Shown: one piece after another, positions 42,578 through 50,635 of the stretch | How positions within the stretch are numbered: the first letter of the stretch is position 1 | Layout: each line of letters opens with the position of its first letter | DNA from: an uncultured Lachnospiraceae bacterium | Lineage (GTDB): Bacteria > Bacillota > Clostridia > Lachnospirales > Lachnospiraceae | Reading direction: 5' to 3' | DNA length: 54,871 bases | NCBI GenBank assembly: GCA_947177445.1 | Contig: CAMWUL010000016.1 | Coordinates: forward strand, 1 to 54,871 | Made by a program: the position numbers and the translations under genes | The notes under the pieces: model-generated | What the model was told of the DNA's origin: nothing | The model's input: the letters and a program-made list of their open reading frames with translations, nothing else | Databases searched by the model: none

Positions 42578-42801
42578 GCCGCGTTTCCTCCTATAGTACA
42601 GTGTTTTGTTTGTTATAATAATACAAAAAGCAGCGCGAAAAATCAATGTGTTTCGGCAATTTAACGACAAAATGGAAAATGTCGCAAAAGAACCCTCTTT
42701 TCAATATTTTGAACCGTTGTTTCGGGAGAATATCCCTGATAATGTAAAAATATACAAACACACCGTGCAGGTGTATGGCCCGATCAGAGAGGGGGAAGCT
42801 T

Positions 42802-43728
42802 GTGAAGAAAAAAAATCATCTGTTTTTGCAGGATCTGAAACGGAACTGGGTGAAATGGCTTATGCTGGCGCCCGCTGCGGTAACTGTCATCCTGATGTGC
42901 TACGTCCCCATGACCGGCATTGTGCTGGCATTCAAAGAATATAACTACCACGACGGAATTTTCGGCAGTCCCTGGGTGGGCTTGAAAAATTTTCAGTATT
43001 TTTTTCAGTCGGGAAAGGCCTGGACCACCACCCGCAACACCATTCTCTATAACATGGCATTTCTGTGCGTAAACACTGTGCTGCAGATCACCTGTGCCAT
43101 CATGCTCAGTGAAGTGGTGGGAAAGAAATTTAAGCGCCTTACCCAGTCCGTCATGTTTTTGCCCTACTTTATTTCCTGGGTGGTGGTAGGGGCTTTTGTC
43201 TATAACCTGTTCAATTATGAATTCGGCGCGGTCAACACCTTTCTGAAAAATGCGGGTCTTAATCCTGTGGATATTTACTCCAACAAGGCGGCATGGCCGT
43301 TTATCCTTGTGGCCTTCAGCGCCTTTAAAAATGTGGGTTATGGCACGGTGATGTATCTGGCCAGTATCGTCAACATAGACCCTCACCTGTTTGAAGCGGC
43401 GGAGGCGGACGGCGCCAGCATGTGGCAGAAGATCCGCCACATTACCCTCCCCTGCATCCGTCCGACCATTGTTATCCTGTTTCTGCTGGCCATCGGTACA
43501 ATTATGAAGGGTGATTTTCAAATGTTCTGGCAGGTGACGGGCAATAATCCCATGGTGCTGGAGACCACGGATGTGATTGACACTTATGTAACCCGTTCGC
43601 TGCTGACCCTTCAGGAGTTCGGCATGACCAGCGCCGCCGGACTGTATCAGTCGGGGATTTCCTTTATTCTGGTTCTGATTGCAAACTTTCTGGTGAAAAA
43701 GGTCGAACCGGACTATGCTTTATTCTGA
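42802..43728 (+). CDS. sugar ABC transporter permease, LplB type
   Basis: 308 residues from the GTG with GAGGGGGAAG upstream; an ATG at 42775 would add nine residues but has no good ribosome-binding site. Six membrane helices and the EAA loop EAAEADGASMWQKIRHITLPCI, which contacts the ATPase. The LplB/YteP group is suggested by WVKWLMLAPAAVTVILMCYVPMTGIVLAFKEYN and the ending VKKVEPDYALF. No ATPase gene is present in the operon, so a shared MsmX-like ATPase encoded elsewhere is likely (known for this family). Confidence 0.92.
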   Translation: MKKKNHLFLQDLKRNWVKWLMLAPAAVTVILMCYVPMTGIVLAFKEYNYHDGIFGSPWVGLKNFQYFFQSGKAWTTTRNTILYNMAFLCVNTVLQITCAIMLSEVVGKKFKRLTQSVMFLPYFISWVVVGAFVYNLFNYEFGAVNTFLKNAGLNPVDIYSNKAAWPFILVAFSAFKNVGYGTVMYLASIVNIDPHLFEAAEADGASMWQKIRHITLPCIRPTIVILFLLAIGTIMKGDFQMFWQVTGNNPMVLETTDVIDTYVTRSLLTLQEFGMTSAAGLYQSGISFILVLIANFLVKKVEPDYALF

Positions 43729-43758
43729 TACGGGTGTGACGTAAAGGAGGATGACATT

Positions 43759-44673
43759 ATGCGCAAACTGAAGGATGCCAACGGCAGGACCATGGGACGG
43801 GACAGAATCGTGTTTAATATGCTTGCCTATGTGGTGCTTGCCTTGCTTTCTCTGATCTGTCTGCTTCCCTTTTGGCTTGTGGTCAGCGGCTCCTTTTCCG
43901 ACCAGCGGTCCATTCAGCTTGGCGGTTATCAGCTGATTCCGCAGAATTTTTCTCTGGATGCATATAAAATGCTGTTTCGCATTCCGGGGGAGCTGCTGCG
44001 GGCCTACGGTGTCACGATTTTTGTGACCGGGGCGGGTACGCTGCTGGGACTGCTTTTTACCAGCATGGCGGCCTATGTGCTGGCGTGCCGGGAATTCCGC
44101 TACCGTTATCAGGTATCGTTTTTCTTTTACTTTACCTCTATTTTCGGCGGCGGACTGGTACCCTGGTATATTTTTAATACCAAATACCTGCGTTTTCACA
44201 ATAATATTATTTCGCTGATTGTTCCCATACTGATCAACGTTACCTATCTTCTGATCCTGAAAAGCTATATGATGAATATTCCCCAGGGGCTGTACGAATC
44301 CGCCCGTCTGGACGGTGCGGGGGACTGGATCATATACTGGCGGATCGCCATGCCGCTGTGCAAGGCGGGACTGGCAACGGTGGGACTGTTTATCGCGTTG
44401 AATTACTGGAACGACTGGTACAATGCCATGCTGTTTCTGGACGAGGGGCGCAAGGATCTTTATCCGCTGCAATACTTTTTGAATAATATTCTGACTAAGG
44501 CGCAGGCCATCAACGCCGCCGCGGCCCGCAGCGGAATTCCCGCCAGCGATGTGCCCAGCGAGCCCATGAAGCTGGCCATGACTGTGGTGGCTACGGGTCC
44601 CATTGTCCTGCTGTACCCGTTTCTGCAGAAATATTTTGTGAAGGGCGTAACCATCGGTGCGGTAAAGGGCTGA
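43759..44673 (+). CDS. sugar ABC transporter permease, LplC/YtcP type
   Basis: 304 residues, with AAAGGAGG before the ATG. A MalG-like permease with six helices, the EAA-type loop ESARLDGAGDWIIYWRIAMPLCKAG and the group-specific ending YPFLQKYFVKGVTIGAVKG. It pairs with the LplB-type permease encoded upstream. Its long FLNNILTKAQAINAAAARSG insertion before the last helix is usual for LplC/YtcP proteins. Confidence 0.92.
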   Translation: MRKLKDANGRTMGRDRIVFNMLAYVVLALLSLICLLPFWLVVSGSFSDQRSIQLGGYQLIPQNFSLDAYKMLFRIPGELLRAYGVTIFVTGAGTLLGLLFTSMAAYVLACREFRYRYQVSFFFYFTSIFGGGLVPWYIFNTKYLRFHNNIISLIVPILINVTYLLILKSYMMNIPQGLYESARLDGAGDWIIYWRIAMPLCKAGLATVGLFIALNYWNDWYNAMLFLDEGRKDLYPLQYFLNNILTKAQAINAAAARSGIPASDVPSEPMKLAMTVVATGPIVLLYPFLQKYFVKGVTIGAVKG

Positions 44674-44698
44674 TGTCCTGTCCGGTGTGCTTCGGCTG

Positions 44699-44716
44699 AA
44701 AATTCGTAAGAATTTT
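44699..44716 (+). promoter_or_regulatory. short hairpin between permease and binding-protein genes
   Basis: AAAATTC, a GTAA loop and GAATTTT form a perfect 7-bp hairpin in the only sizeable gap of the operon (76 bases). Such structures often raise the amount of binding-protein message relative to permease message by protecting processed ends. Inference. Confidence 0.35.
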
Positions 44717-44749
44717 AAGTATACAGTGTTCTGAAAAAGGAGGAAAACT

Positions 44750-46360
44750 ATGAACAGAAAGAAGAAACGCATTTTGTCACTGTTGTTGACGGCAATCCTG
44801 TGTATGGGCATTTTGTCCGCCTGCGGCAGCAGCCCGGCGGGAGATGATTCCACTGCTCCTGCCAAATCCGATGCCGTCGATCAGGATCAGTCTTCCGGCA
44901 CACAGCAGTCCGCGGAGTCTGCCGGCCCCGATATCTCTGAGGAGGTTACCCTGACCATGTATCTCATTGGAGACCGTCCTGTGGATAACGACGAGGTATT
45001 TGCCAGGATCAACGAACGCCTGAAGGCGGAAATCAATGCTACAATCGAAGTGAAATTCATGAGCTGGGGCGAGTATGAGAACAAGTATCCCCTGATTTTT
45101 GCCTCCGGTGAGGACTGGGATATAATTTACACTGCCGACTGGTGCTTCTACAACGCCCAGGCCACCAAGCAGGGCTTCTGGGAGATCACCCGGGAGGACC
45201 TGGAGACCTACGCTCCCATGACCGCTCAGACCATGTATCCCGAAGCCTGGGAGCAGGCCAAGGTGGGCGATAAGGTTTATATGCTTCCCATGAATTATAA
45301 GGAGATCACCGCATATGTTTATATGGTTCGGGGGGATCTGATGGATAAGTACGACATCACCTCCGTCTCATCCCTGGATGAGGCCGAGGCCTACATGGAT
45401 GCCATTGCTCAGAACGAGGCGGGCATGATTCCGCTGGATGTGGGCTCCGATTATGATAAGCTGTTTGTCTATGACCGTATGTGGGCGCAGGCCTGCGAGC
45501 AGAGCAGTGAAAAGCTTACCGGCATCGGCCCCTGGCAGGTTATGGCAAGTGTCAGCTCACTGGATGACACAGCCGCTGTAAAGGGTAATTATGATCAGGA
45601 TCCCTTCCTGGATGTGATCACCCGCCTGAAGGATTGGAAGGACCGGGGCTTTTGGAGCAAGAATGCTGTGGTAAACACACAGAATAACACAGAAAGCTTC
45701 CAGGCAGGCCGTTCCGCTCTGGCGCTGATGAATGCAAACACCGCCAAGAGTGTTTACGCCGCCGTTACCGCCGAGCATCCGGAGTGGGATGTCAGGGTCT
45801 TTGACGCCCAGGAGGATGCGCCTCCTGTCCTGAATTCCTATCTGGCCAACGGTATGAGCATTTTCTCCAAATCCAAGCATCCCGAGAGGGCTTTGATGGC
45901 GCTTGATTACCTGCGCAACGATAAAGAGGTCAACAGCCTGTTCTGCTACGGCATTGAAGGAAAGCACTGGGAAGCCGCAGGCGACAACGCCCTGGTTTCT
46001 CTGCCCGACAGCACAAATTATGCCTATGACGGCAACTGCAACTGGGGTGTGCGCAACGATGCCAACTGGAGAGTTATTGAGGGAGGCATTCCCAATCTGC
46101 CTGAGCTGACCGCCAGGTGGCAGGAAACTGCCAGAAGCAGCCGGTATCAGACATTTGTGTTTGACGACGCCGCTGTGAAGAACGAGATCGCGGCTATGGG
46201 TGAGATCTTCAATACGGACTATAAGCTTCTGGGTCTGGGCTTTACCGACGACCCGGAGGGCGATATCGCCAAGATGCGCAGTAAGATGGAGACTGCCGGT
46301 GCGGCAAAGGTGTATGCTGCTCTGCAGGAACAGGCCCAGGCATTTCTGGAAAATAACTGA
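44750..46360 (+). CDS. extracellular substrate-binding lipoprotein of the sugar ABC importer
   Basis: 536 residues, with GGAGG before the ATG. A signal peptide with lipobox (LLLTAILCMGILSAC) and Ser/Asp/Gln-rich spacer anchor it to the outside of the membrane. The mature part is an extracellular solute-binding protein of the LplA/YtcQ type (VTLTMYLIGDRPVDNDEVFARINERLKAEINATI near the start; a DUF3502-like end). Next to uxa genes and a DUF4091 protein, it probably captures uronic-acid-containing oligosaccharides such as pectin fragments. The exact ligand cannot be read from sequence. Confidence 0.92.
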   Translation: MNRKKKRILSLLLTAILCMGILSACGSSPAGDDSTAPAKSDAVDQDQSSGTQQSAESAGPDISEEVTLTMYLIGDRPVDNDEVFARINERLKAEINATIEVKFMSWGEYENKYPLIFASGEDWDIIYTADWCFYNAQATKQGFWEITREDLETYAPMTAQTMYPEAWEQAKVGDKVYMLPMNYKEITAYVYMVRGDLMDKYDITSVSSLDEAEAYMDAIAQNEAGMIPLDVGSDYDKLFVYDRMWAQACEQSSEKLTGIGPWQVMASVSSLDDTAAVKGNYDQDPFLDVITRLKDWKDRGFWSKNAVVNTQNNTESFQAGRSALALMNANTAKSVYAAVTAEHPEWDVRVFDAQEDAPPVLNSYLANGMSIFSKSKHPERALMALDYLRNDKEVNSLFCYGIEGKHWEAAGDNALVSLPDSTNYAYDGNCNWGVRNDANWRVIEGGIPNLPELTARWQETARSSRYQTFVFDDAAVKNEIAAMGEIFNTDYKLLGLGFTDDPEGDIAKMRSKMETAGAAKVYAALQEQAQAFLENN

Positions 46361-46380
46361 GATATTTTTTGCAGAAACGA

Positions 46381-46413
46381 AAAACGGCGGAGACGAAAAG
46401 TCTCCGCCGTTTT
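46381..46413 (+). terminator. rho-independent terminator of the importer operon
   Basis: AAAACGGCGGAGAC and GTCTCCGCCGTTTT form a perfect 14-bp stem with a 5-base loop, ending in TTTT. Confidence 0.9.
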
Positions 46414-46456
46414 GGGTGGATAAAATATAAAATTGAAGCAGTGATTGACAGAGTGA

Positions 46457-46485
46457 TTGACAGCAAACCGTATCAGCTGTATAAT
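46457..46485 (+). promoter_or_regulatory. consensus promoter of the GntR-ABC operon
   Basis: TTGACA, a 17-base spacer and TATAAT, a perfect sigma70 consensus. The 12 bases before it repeat (GTGATTGACAGA), giving a second TTGACA at 46445. Confidence 0.85.
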
Positions 46486-46521
46486 ACGGTTAAGAAACTG
46501 TGTTATATAAATAATACGGTT
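46466..46521. promoter_or_regulatory. GntR/YtrA-type operator
   Basis: AACCGTAT (46466-46473) and ATACGGTT (46484-46491) are perfect inverted arms 10 bases apart and overlap the -10 box. A further ATACGGTT half-site lies at 46514-46521, 30 bases on. This fits autorepression by the GntR protein encoded next. Confidence 0.75.
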
Positions 46522-46533
46522 GGAGCGTGAGAG

Positions 46534-46908
46534 ATGATATCCTTTAATGATTTTTTACTGAGCGACGGGTACCCTATTTATCTGCAGATAATACGCCATA
46601 TCAAGCAGGGCATTGCGGCGGGAACCATCAGGGACCAGGAGGAGGTGCCCTCCAGGAGAGCCCTGTCCGCATTGCTGGGGGTCAATCCCAATACAATTCA
46701 AAAGGCATACCATATGCTGGAGGAGGAGGGCATTATCGTTTCCCGTTCCGGCGCTAAAAGCTATACCAATGTAAATGCGCAGACCGTGGAACGCATCCGG
46801 AGGGAGCTTCTTGCCGGGGATACGCAGGTGTGGGTCAGGGCCATGAAGGGACTGGGGGTGTCCGCCAGGGAGGCGTTTGCCCTGGCTGAGAAGCTTTGGG
46901 AAGCATGA
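46534..46908 (+). CDS. GntR-family regulator, YtrA type
   Basis: 124 residues, the short YtrA form: a winged HTH (PIYLQIIRHIKQGIAAGTI, then EVPSRRALSALLGVNPNTIQKAYHMLEEEGII) and only a brief C-terminal dimerisation tail. YtrA-type proteins repress ABC operons that include their own gene and are released by cell-wall antibiotics in some Bacilli. The operator-like repeats directly upstream and the membrane and ABC genes downstream fit that model. Confidence 0.92.
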   Translation: MISFNDFLLSDGYPIYLQIIRHIKQGIAAGTIRDQEEVPSRRALSALLGVNPNTIQKAYHMLEEEGIIVSRSGAKSYTNVNAQTVERIRRELLAGDTQVWVRAMKGLGVSAREAFALAEKLWEA

Positions 46909-46950
46909 GAAGCATGTAAGGGAGTTTTGCGGCGGCAGAGGAGAGTGGAA

Positions 46951-47676
46951 ATGACAGAGGGTAAAGGGACAATCAAACCCCATCGGGCACTATCGATTTG
47001 GGCCTTGCTGGCACGGTGCAGTATTTTTAATATATTTGCGGTTTTCACTGTCATGGTATTGATGGAAACAGCCTGTGTATATGGGTATCTGGAGGCCGGG
47101 CAGGGGCGGACTCCGGCGGAGGTGATCAGCGGCAGTCGTATTTCCCTGATATTTTTTGGGGCGCTGGGGCTGGTGCTCTTGATTTTGGCCAGATCTCAGG
47201 GCGTGCTCAGGGAGAAGAGCGGAAGCGCCATGGGACGTCTGGGGCTTTCGAACAGGAGGATTTTCTGTCTGCAGGCGGTTTATAATATGCTTTGCCTGTG
47301 GATGCTTTTTATGGTGCAGATCTGGGCCGCTATTGGTCTGGTCAGGCTGTGCGGAGAGCGGATCGGCGGAAGCGTTCCGGCTTCCTTTGGCTTATTTCTG
47401 ACATTTTACCAGTCCGATTTTCTGCATTGTCTGCTGCCCATGGCGGAGACGGGAAAGTGGGTGCGTAATCTGTTTCTTCTGGCGGCTCTTTCTCTGGGAG
47501 CAGCCGGGGGAATGGGAAAGAGGGGCTGCGCGGTTCTGAATCTTTTGTTTGTGGTCACTGCGGTGTGGTTTGTGAGTCCTATAGGGATCAATTTCTTAGA
47601 CCTGGTGTGCATGCTGGTATACGGCGGGGCCATTGCCATGAACCTGTGGCGTCAATTTCATTCCCACGTGCAATGA
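46951..47676 (+). CDS. membrane protein, putative ABC permease subunit
   Basis: 241 residues from ATG 46951, preceded by GAGGAGAG; an in-frame TTG at 46927 is less likely. About six hydrophobic segments (IFNIFAVFTVMVLMETACVYGY, LIFFGALGLVLLILA, and others). No named family recognised, but its place between a YtrA-type repressor and an ABC ATPase gene suggests it is half of the membrane part of that transporter. Confidence 0.65.
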   Translation: MTEGKGTIKPHRALSIWALLARCSIFNIFAVFTVMVLMETACVYGYLEAGQGRTPAEVISGSRISLIFFGALGLVLLILARSQGVLREKSGSAMGRLGLSNRRIFCLQAVYNMLCLWMLFMVQIWAAIGLVRLCGERIGGSVPASFGLFLTFYQSDFLHCLLPMAETGKWVRNLFLLAALSLGAAGGMGKRGCAVLNLLFVVTAVWFVSPIGINFLDLVCMLVYGGAIAMNLWRQFHSHVQ

Positions 47677-47776
47677 GCGGGGAGGTGTCAGCAATGAGCG
47701 GGGCGCTGCGGGCGGCCATTGGCGGCAGAGCTTCGGATCGGCGTTCTGAGATCCGGAGCGGAAGAGGAGGAAAGAG

Positions 47777-48235
47777 ATGAAATGGGAAAAATATTTTCCG
47801 CCGGGCTATGCATATGAGATGGAACGAAATGGAGCCGGGCTTCTGCTGGGGCTGGGAGCTGTCTTAAGCCTTTCGTTTTTTGGCAGGCTGCATTCTGCTG
47901 TGGATAGTCTGTATGAATACAGGAACGGAAGCCGGGTGCTGAGGGAAGGAGCCCTGGCGGCGCCTTTTGGACGGCTTGTGGCAGAGCAATGGAGCTTTTA
48001 TCTGCCGCTTTTCCTGTTTTTGGCAGTAATGGTAAGCTTTCATTACCTTTATTACCGGCAGAGTACAAAAAGCATTTATCTGATGAAGCGTCTGCCCGGA
48101 CGGTGGGTACTGCTGAAAAGCTGTGTGCAGGGGCCGCTTCTGGGGCTTCTGGCCGCCGCGGCGCTGGCGGGACTGTTGAATTTGCTGTACTATGGAAGCT
48201 ATCTGCTGGTCATACCCGGAGAATGCCTGCCGTAA
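47777..48235 (+). CDS. small membrane protein, putative second permease subunit
   Basis: 152 residues, with GGAGGAAAGAG before the ATG. Hydrophobic segments at ~20-36, ~75-92 and ~112-140 separated by basic loops (YYRQSTKSIYLMKRLPGRW). The phrase SIYLMKRLP recurs in ABC-2-like subunits of YtrC/YtrD type operons (recollection, not searched). Between this and the previous gene are 100 bases without a convincing gene. Confidence 0.55.
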   Translation: MKWEKYFPPGYAYEMERNGAGLLLGLGAVLSLSFFGRLHSAVDSLYEYRNGSRVLREGALAAPFGRLVAEQWSFYLPLFLFLAVMVSFHYLYYRQSTKSIYLMKRLPGRWVLLKSCVQGPLLGLLAAAALAGLLNLLYYGSYLLVIPGECLP

Positions 48236-48317
48236 GGCGTAAGGCTCGGAAAAATGCATAAGCTGTGAGCCGGCGTTGGTTCGGAAAGAGACAACAATGG
48301 GGGAAGGAAGAGGAATT

Positions 48318-49058
48318 ATGCTGGAAGTAAGGTCTTTGAAGAAGGTATATCATGGCAGGATGGGGGGAGTGGAAGCTCTCCGGGGAGTGGATTTTCGGAT
48401 CGGTCAGGGGGAGATCGTGGGACTCTTTGGGGAAAACGGAGCCGGCAAGACTACTCTGTTAAAAAGTATATTGGGGCTTTTGTCCTATGAGGGAGAGATC
48501 CTTCTGGACGGGGAGAAAATTCACAAAGGTAATATCGGGCGTCTGTCCTTTGCCACCTGTGAACACTCATTTTTTCCGAATCTGACGCCTATTTCCCACA
48601 GGGATTTTTATCAGATGCATTTCGGGCGTTTCCGGGATAAACGCTTTAAAGCACTGATGGATTTTTTTGAGCTTTCCACGAAAACGGCGGTAAAGAACTT
48701 TTCCGCCGGGCAGCAGAATCAGTTTGAGGTGATAATGGCTTTGTGTCAGGGGGCGGATTACATTTTGATGAATGAGCCCTTTGTGGGCAACGACCTGTTC
48801 AACCGGGAGGATTTCTATAAGGTGCTGCTGGGAATTCTGGAGCCGGAGGAGACGGTATTTTTGTCCACCCATCTGATCGGGGAGGTGGAAAAGTTTGTGG
48901 GCCGCGGAATCCTGCTTCAAAAGGGAAGGGTAACGGGAGACGTTACCACCTTGGAGCTGGAGGAGCAGGGAAGGGCTCTGACAGACTATGTAAAAGAGGT
49001 CTGCGGATATCGTCCCGACAGAGTCAACCGGGCTCTTGAGGAACTGACGCAGGGATAG
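48318..49058 (+). CDS. ABC transporter ATP-binding protein with altered Walker B
   Basis: 246 residues from ATG 48318 (GGAAGAGG upstream; ATG 48297 and a start at 48276 are also in frame). Walker A FGENGAGKTTLLK and H-loop LSTHLIGEV are normal. The signature is NFSAGQQNQ instead of LSGGQ, and Walker B reads YILMNEPFVG, with Asn where the Mg-coordinating Asp is expected (DEPF). It belongs to the YtrB-like group (EPFVGND...REDFYK). If the Asn is real, hydrolysis may be slow and the protein may act as a sensor or switch. Confidence 0.85.
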   Translation: MLEVRSLKKVYHGRMGGVEALRGVDFRIGQGEIVGLFGENGAGKTTLLKSILGLLSYEGEILLDGEKIHKGNIGRLSFATCEHSFFPNLTPISHRDFYQMHFGRFRDKRFKALMDFFELSTKTAVKNFSAGQQNQFEVIMALCQGADYILMNEPFVGNDLFNREDFYKVLLGILEPEETVFLSTHLIGEVEKFVGRGILLQKGRVTGDVTTLELEEQGRALTDYVKEVCGYRPDRVNRALEELTQG

Positions 49059-49100
49059 ATATTGTGCTGACGCATATTTATGCATACGGTGAGGATCGAC

Positions 49101-50546
49101 ATGAAAAAAAGCGTAGGGTTTGCGATTGTTTTTATGATGCTGTCACTGGTTTCTCTTCCTTTTGCAATCGTGATGGTGGACGGCGGAAAGGAAGAGATCA
49201 TTATTACCCGGGAGATTCTTTCCGGGGATCCGGCTGCGGCGGAGGGCATTATTCTGCAGACTGCGGCCTGCTGGGACGGGCATCTGTTTTGGAATACGGT
49301 GTATGCGGCGGAGAGCGGGAAAGAAGCAGAGAGCAGCTTTACTTTTGCATCCCGGCATGTATCCTGGGATCTGGTGCCGATTAAAAGTGCGGTGCTTCGT
49401 CCGGAAGGGGGAGCGGGCTTCGGATCGGCTTTCACGGATGCGGCGGCTGTGGTAAACCCGGATAATCTTCCGTTTTCCGAAATTATCAAGGCTGTGGCAG
49501 AGAAGGCCGCTGCAGGGGAAACATACAGCTGTCAGATGAGGATCGGGGATTATTATGAGTATTATCCCCTGGTGCTGGATCTGGAAGGGGTTTCCGTGAT
49601 ATATGAGGGTGACTATATGGAGGTCTGCGGCTGGCTTTCTGACTTTTTTCACATACCCACAGCGGAGGATCGGTTTGATGTAATCGTGGAAAAAGACTTC
49701 GGGGGCCAGCTGGTGTCTGTGTCTGCCGGGGTGGACCAGGGAGAGCAGCAGACGGATATTACCGGCGTGTCCGCTTTTGGGGAGGACGGGTTTTACTTTA
49801 CATTCTGTCTGCAGGATATGGATATCGGCGAAGGCGTGGACAGGGGGCAGAACAAGGGGATTTTCTTTTTTCCCTGGGAACAGGAGAAGCAGGATATCTT
49901 CCATCTGGATCTGACGCAGGTCAGAAAGGCATGCGAGTATCCCGGAGAGGGAGTGCCCCTGCAGATGCTGCTTGAGGAGGAAGAGGGCAGGATATATCTG
50001 ACGGTTCGGGAGCAGGAGGAATATTGGCTGTGGGTTTACGAAATAGAAGAGGACAGGTTGGTTCCGGTGCAGAAGCTTTCCGTGGGGAAGTGCAGCTTTG
50101 ACTTTTGTCAGATGCTGCTTGGGGAGGAAGGAATTCTGTTTACCTGGGACAACAATGAATTTTCCTTTGCGGTCCGGGAGGAGGAGGGATTTCGTCTGTG
50201 GTGCAGCGGGGAATTCCCACGGGATCCGGAGAAAACCAGAATTGGGGGAAATCCCTTTCCCAGGGAGAATGTATGCTTATTTGACGGGGAAAGGCTGGTT
50301 CTGGCGGCCTTCGAGGATTGGTTTGAAATGAATGTACTGCTGGCGGTTTATGATGGATCCGGCATGGTTTACAGCGGCCTGTATTATAACGGCGGGAAGC
50401 CGGATCCGGAAATCCCTTTTGCCATGTCTGCCTGCGGGATCGTGCCCCAGGGGCCCCGGCTGTGGAAACCGGACAGTATCTGGGAAGCCGGGAATAGTAA
50501 CGATATAAGACCCTTGAAGGTATACTTTCACACACAGAAGGATTGA
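49101..50546 (+). CDS. membrane-anchored extracytoplasmic protein of unknown function
   Basis: 481 residues from ATG 49101 (GTGAGG upstream; ATG 49080 is also in frame). One N-terminal membrane helix or uncleaved signal (SVGFAIVFMMLSLVSLPFAIVMV), then a long acidic, beta-strand-rich outside domain with YYEYYPLVLDLEG, FYFTFCLQDMD and WLWVYEIEEDRL; a beta-propeller-like fold is conceivable. It is the last gene of the GntR-ABC operon, so it may be the external partner of that transporter. No family recognised. Confidence 0.6.
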   Translation: MKKSVGFAIVFMMLSLVSLPFAIVMVDGGKEEIIITREILSGDPAAAEGIILQTAACWDGHLFWNTVYAAESGKEAESSFTFASRHVSWDLVPIKSAVLRPEGGAGFGSAFTDAAAVVNPDNLPFSEIIKAVAEKAAAGETYSCQMRIGDYYEYYPLVLDLEGVSVIYEGDYMEVCGWLSDFFHIPTAEDRFDVIVEKDFGGQLVSVSAGVDQGEQQTDITGVSAFGEDGFYFTFCLQDMDIGEGVDRGQNKGIFFFPWEQEKQDIFHLDLTQVRKACEYPGEGVPLQMLLEEEEGRIYLTVREQEEYWLWVYEIEEDRLVPVQKLSVGKCSFDFCQMLLGEEGILFTWDNNEFSFAVREEEGFRLWCSGEFPRDPEKTRIGGNPFPRENVCLFDGERLVLAAFEDWFEMNVLLAVYDGSGMVYSGLYYNGGKPDPEIPFAMSACGIVPQGPRLWKPDSIWEAGNSNDIRPLKVYFHTQKD

Positions 50547-50635
50547 AATTTTCCAGTGTTCCTGTTATGATGTTGTATTGTATGGAAGATTTGCGCCGTC
50601 TAAAGCAGAAAGCAAAGCAGGAGGGAGAACTGATC

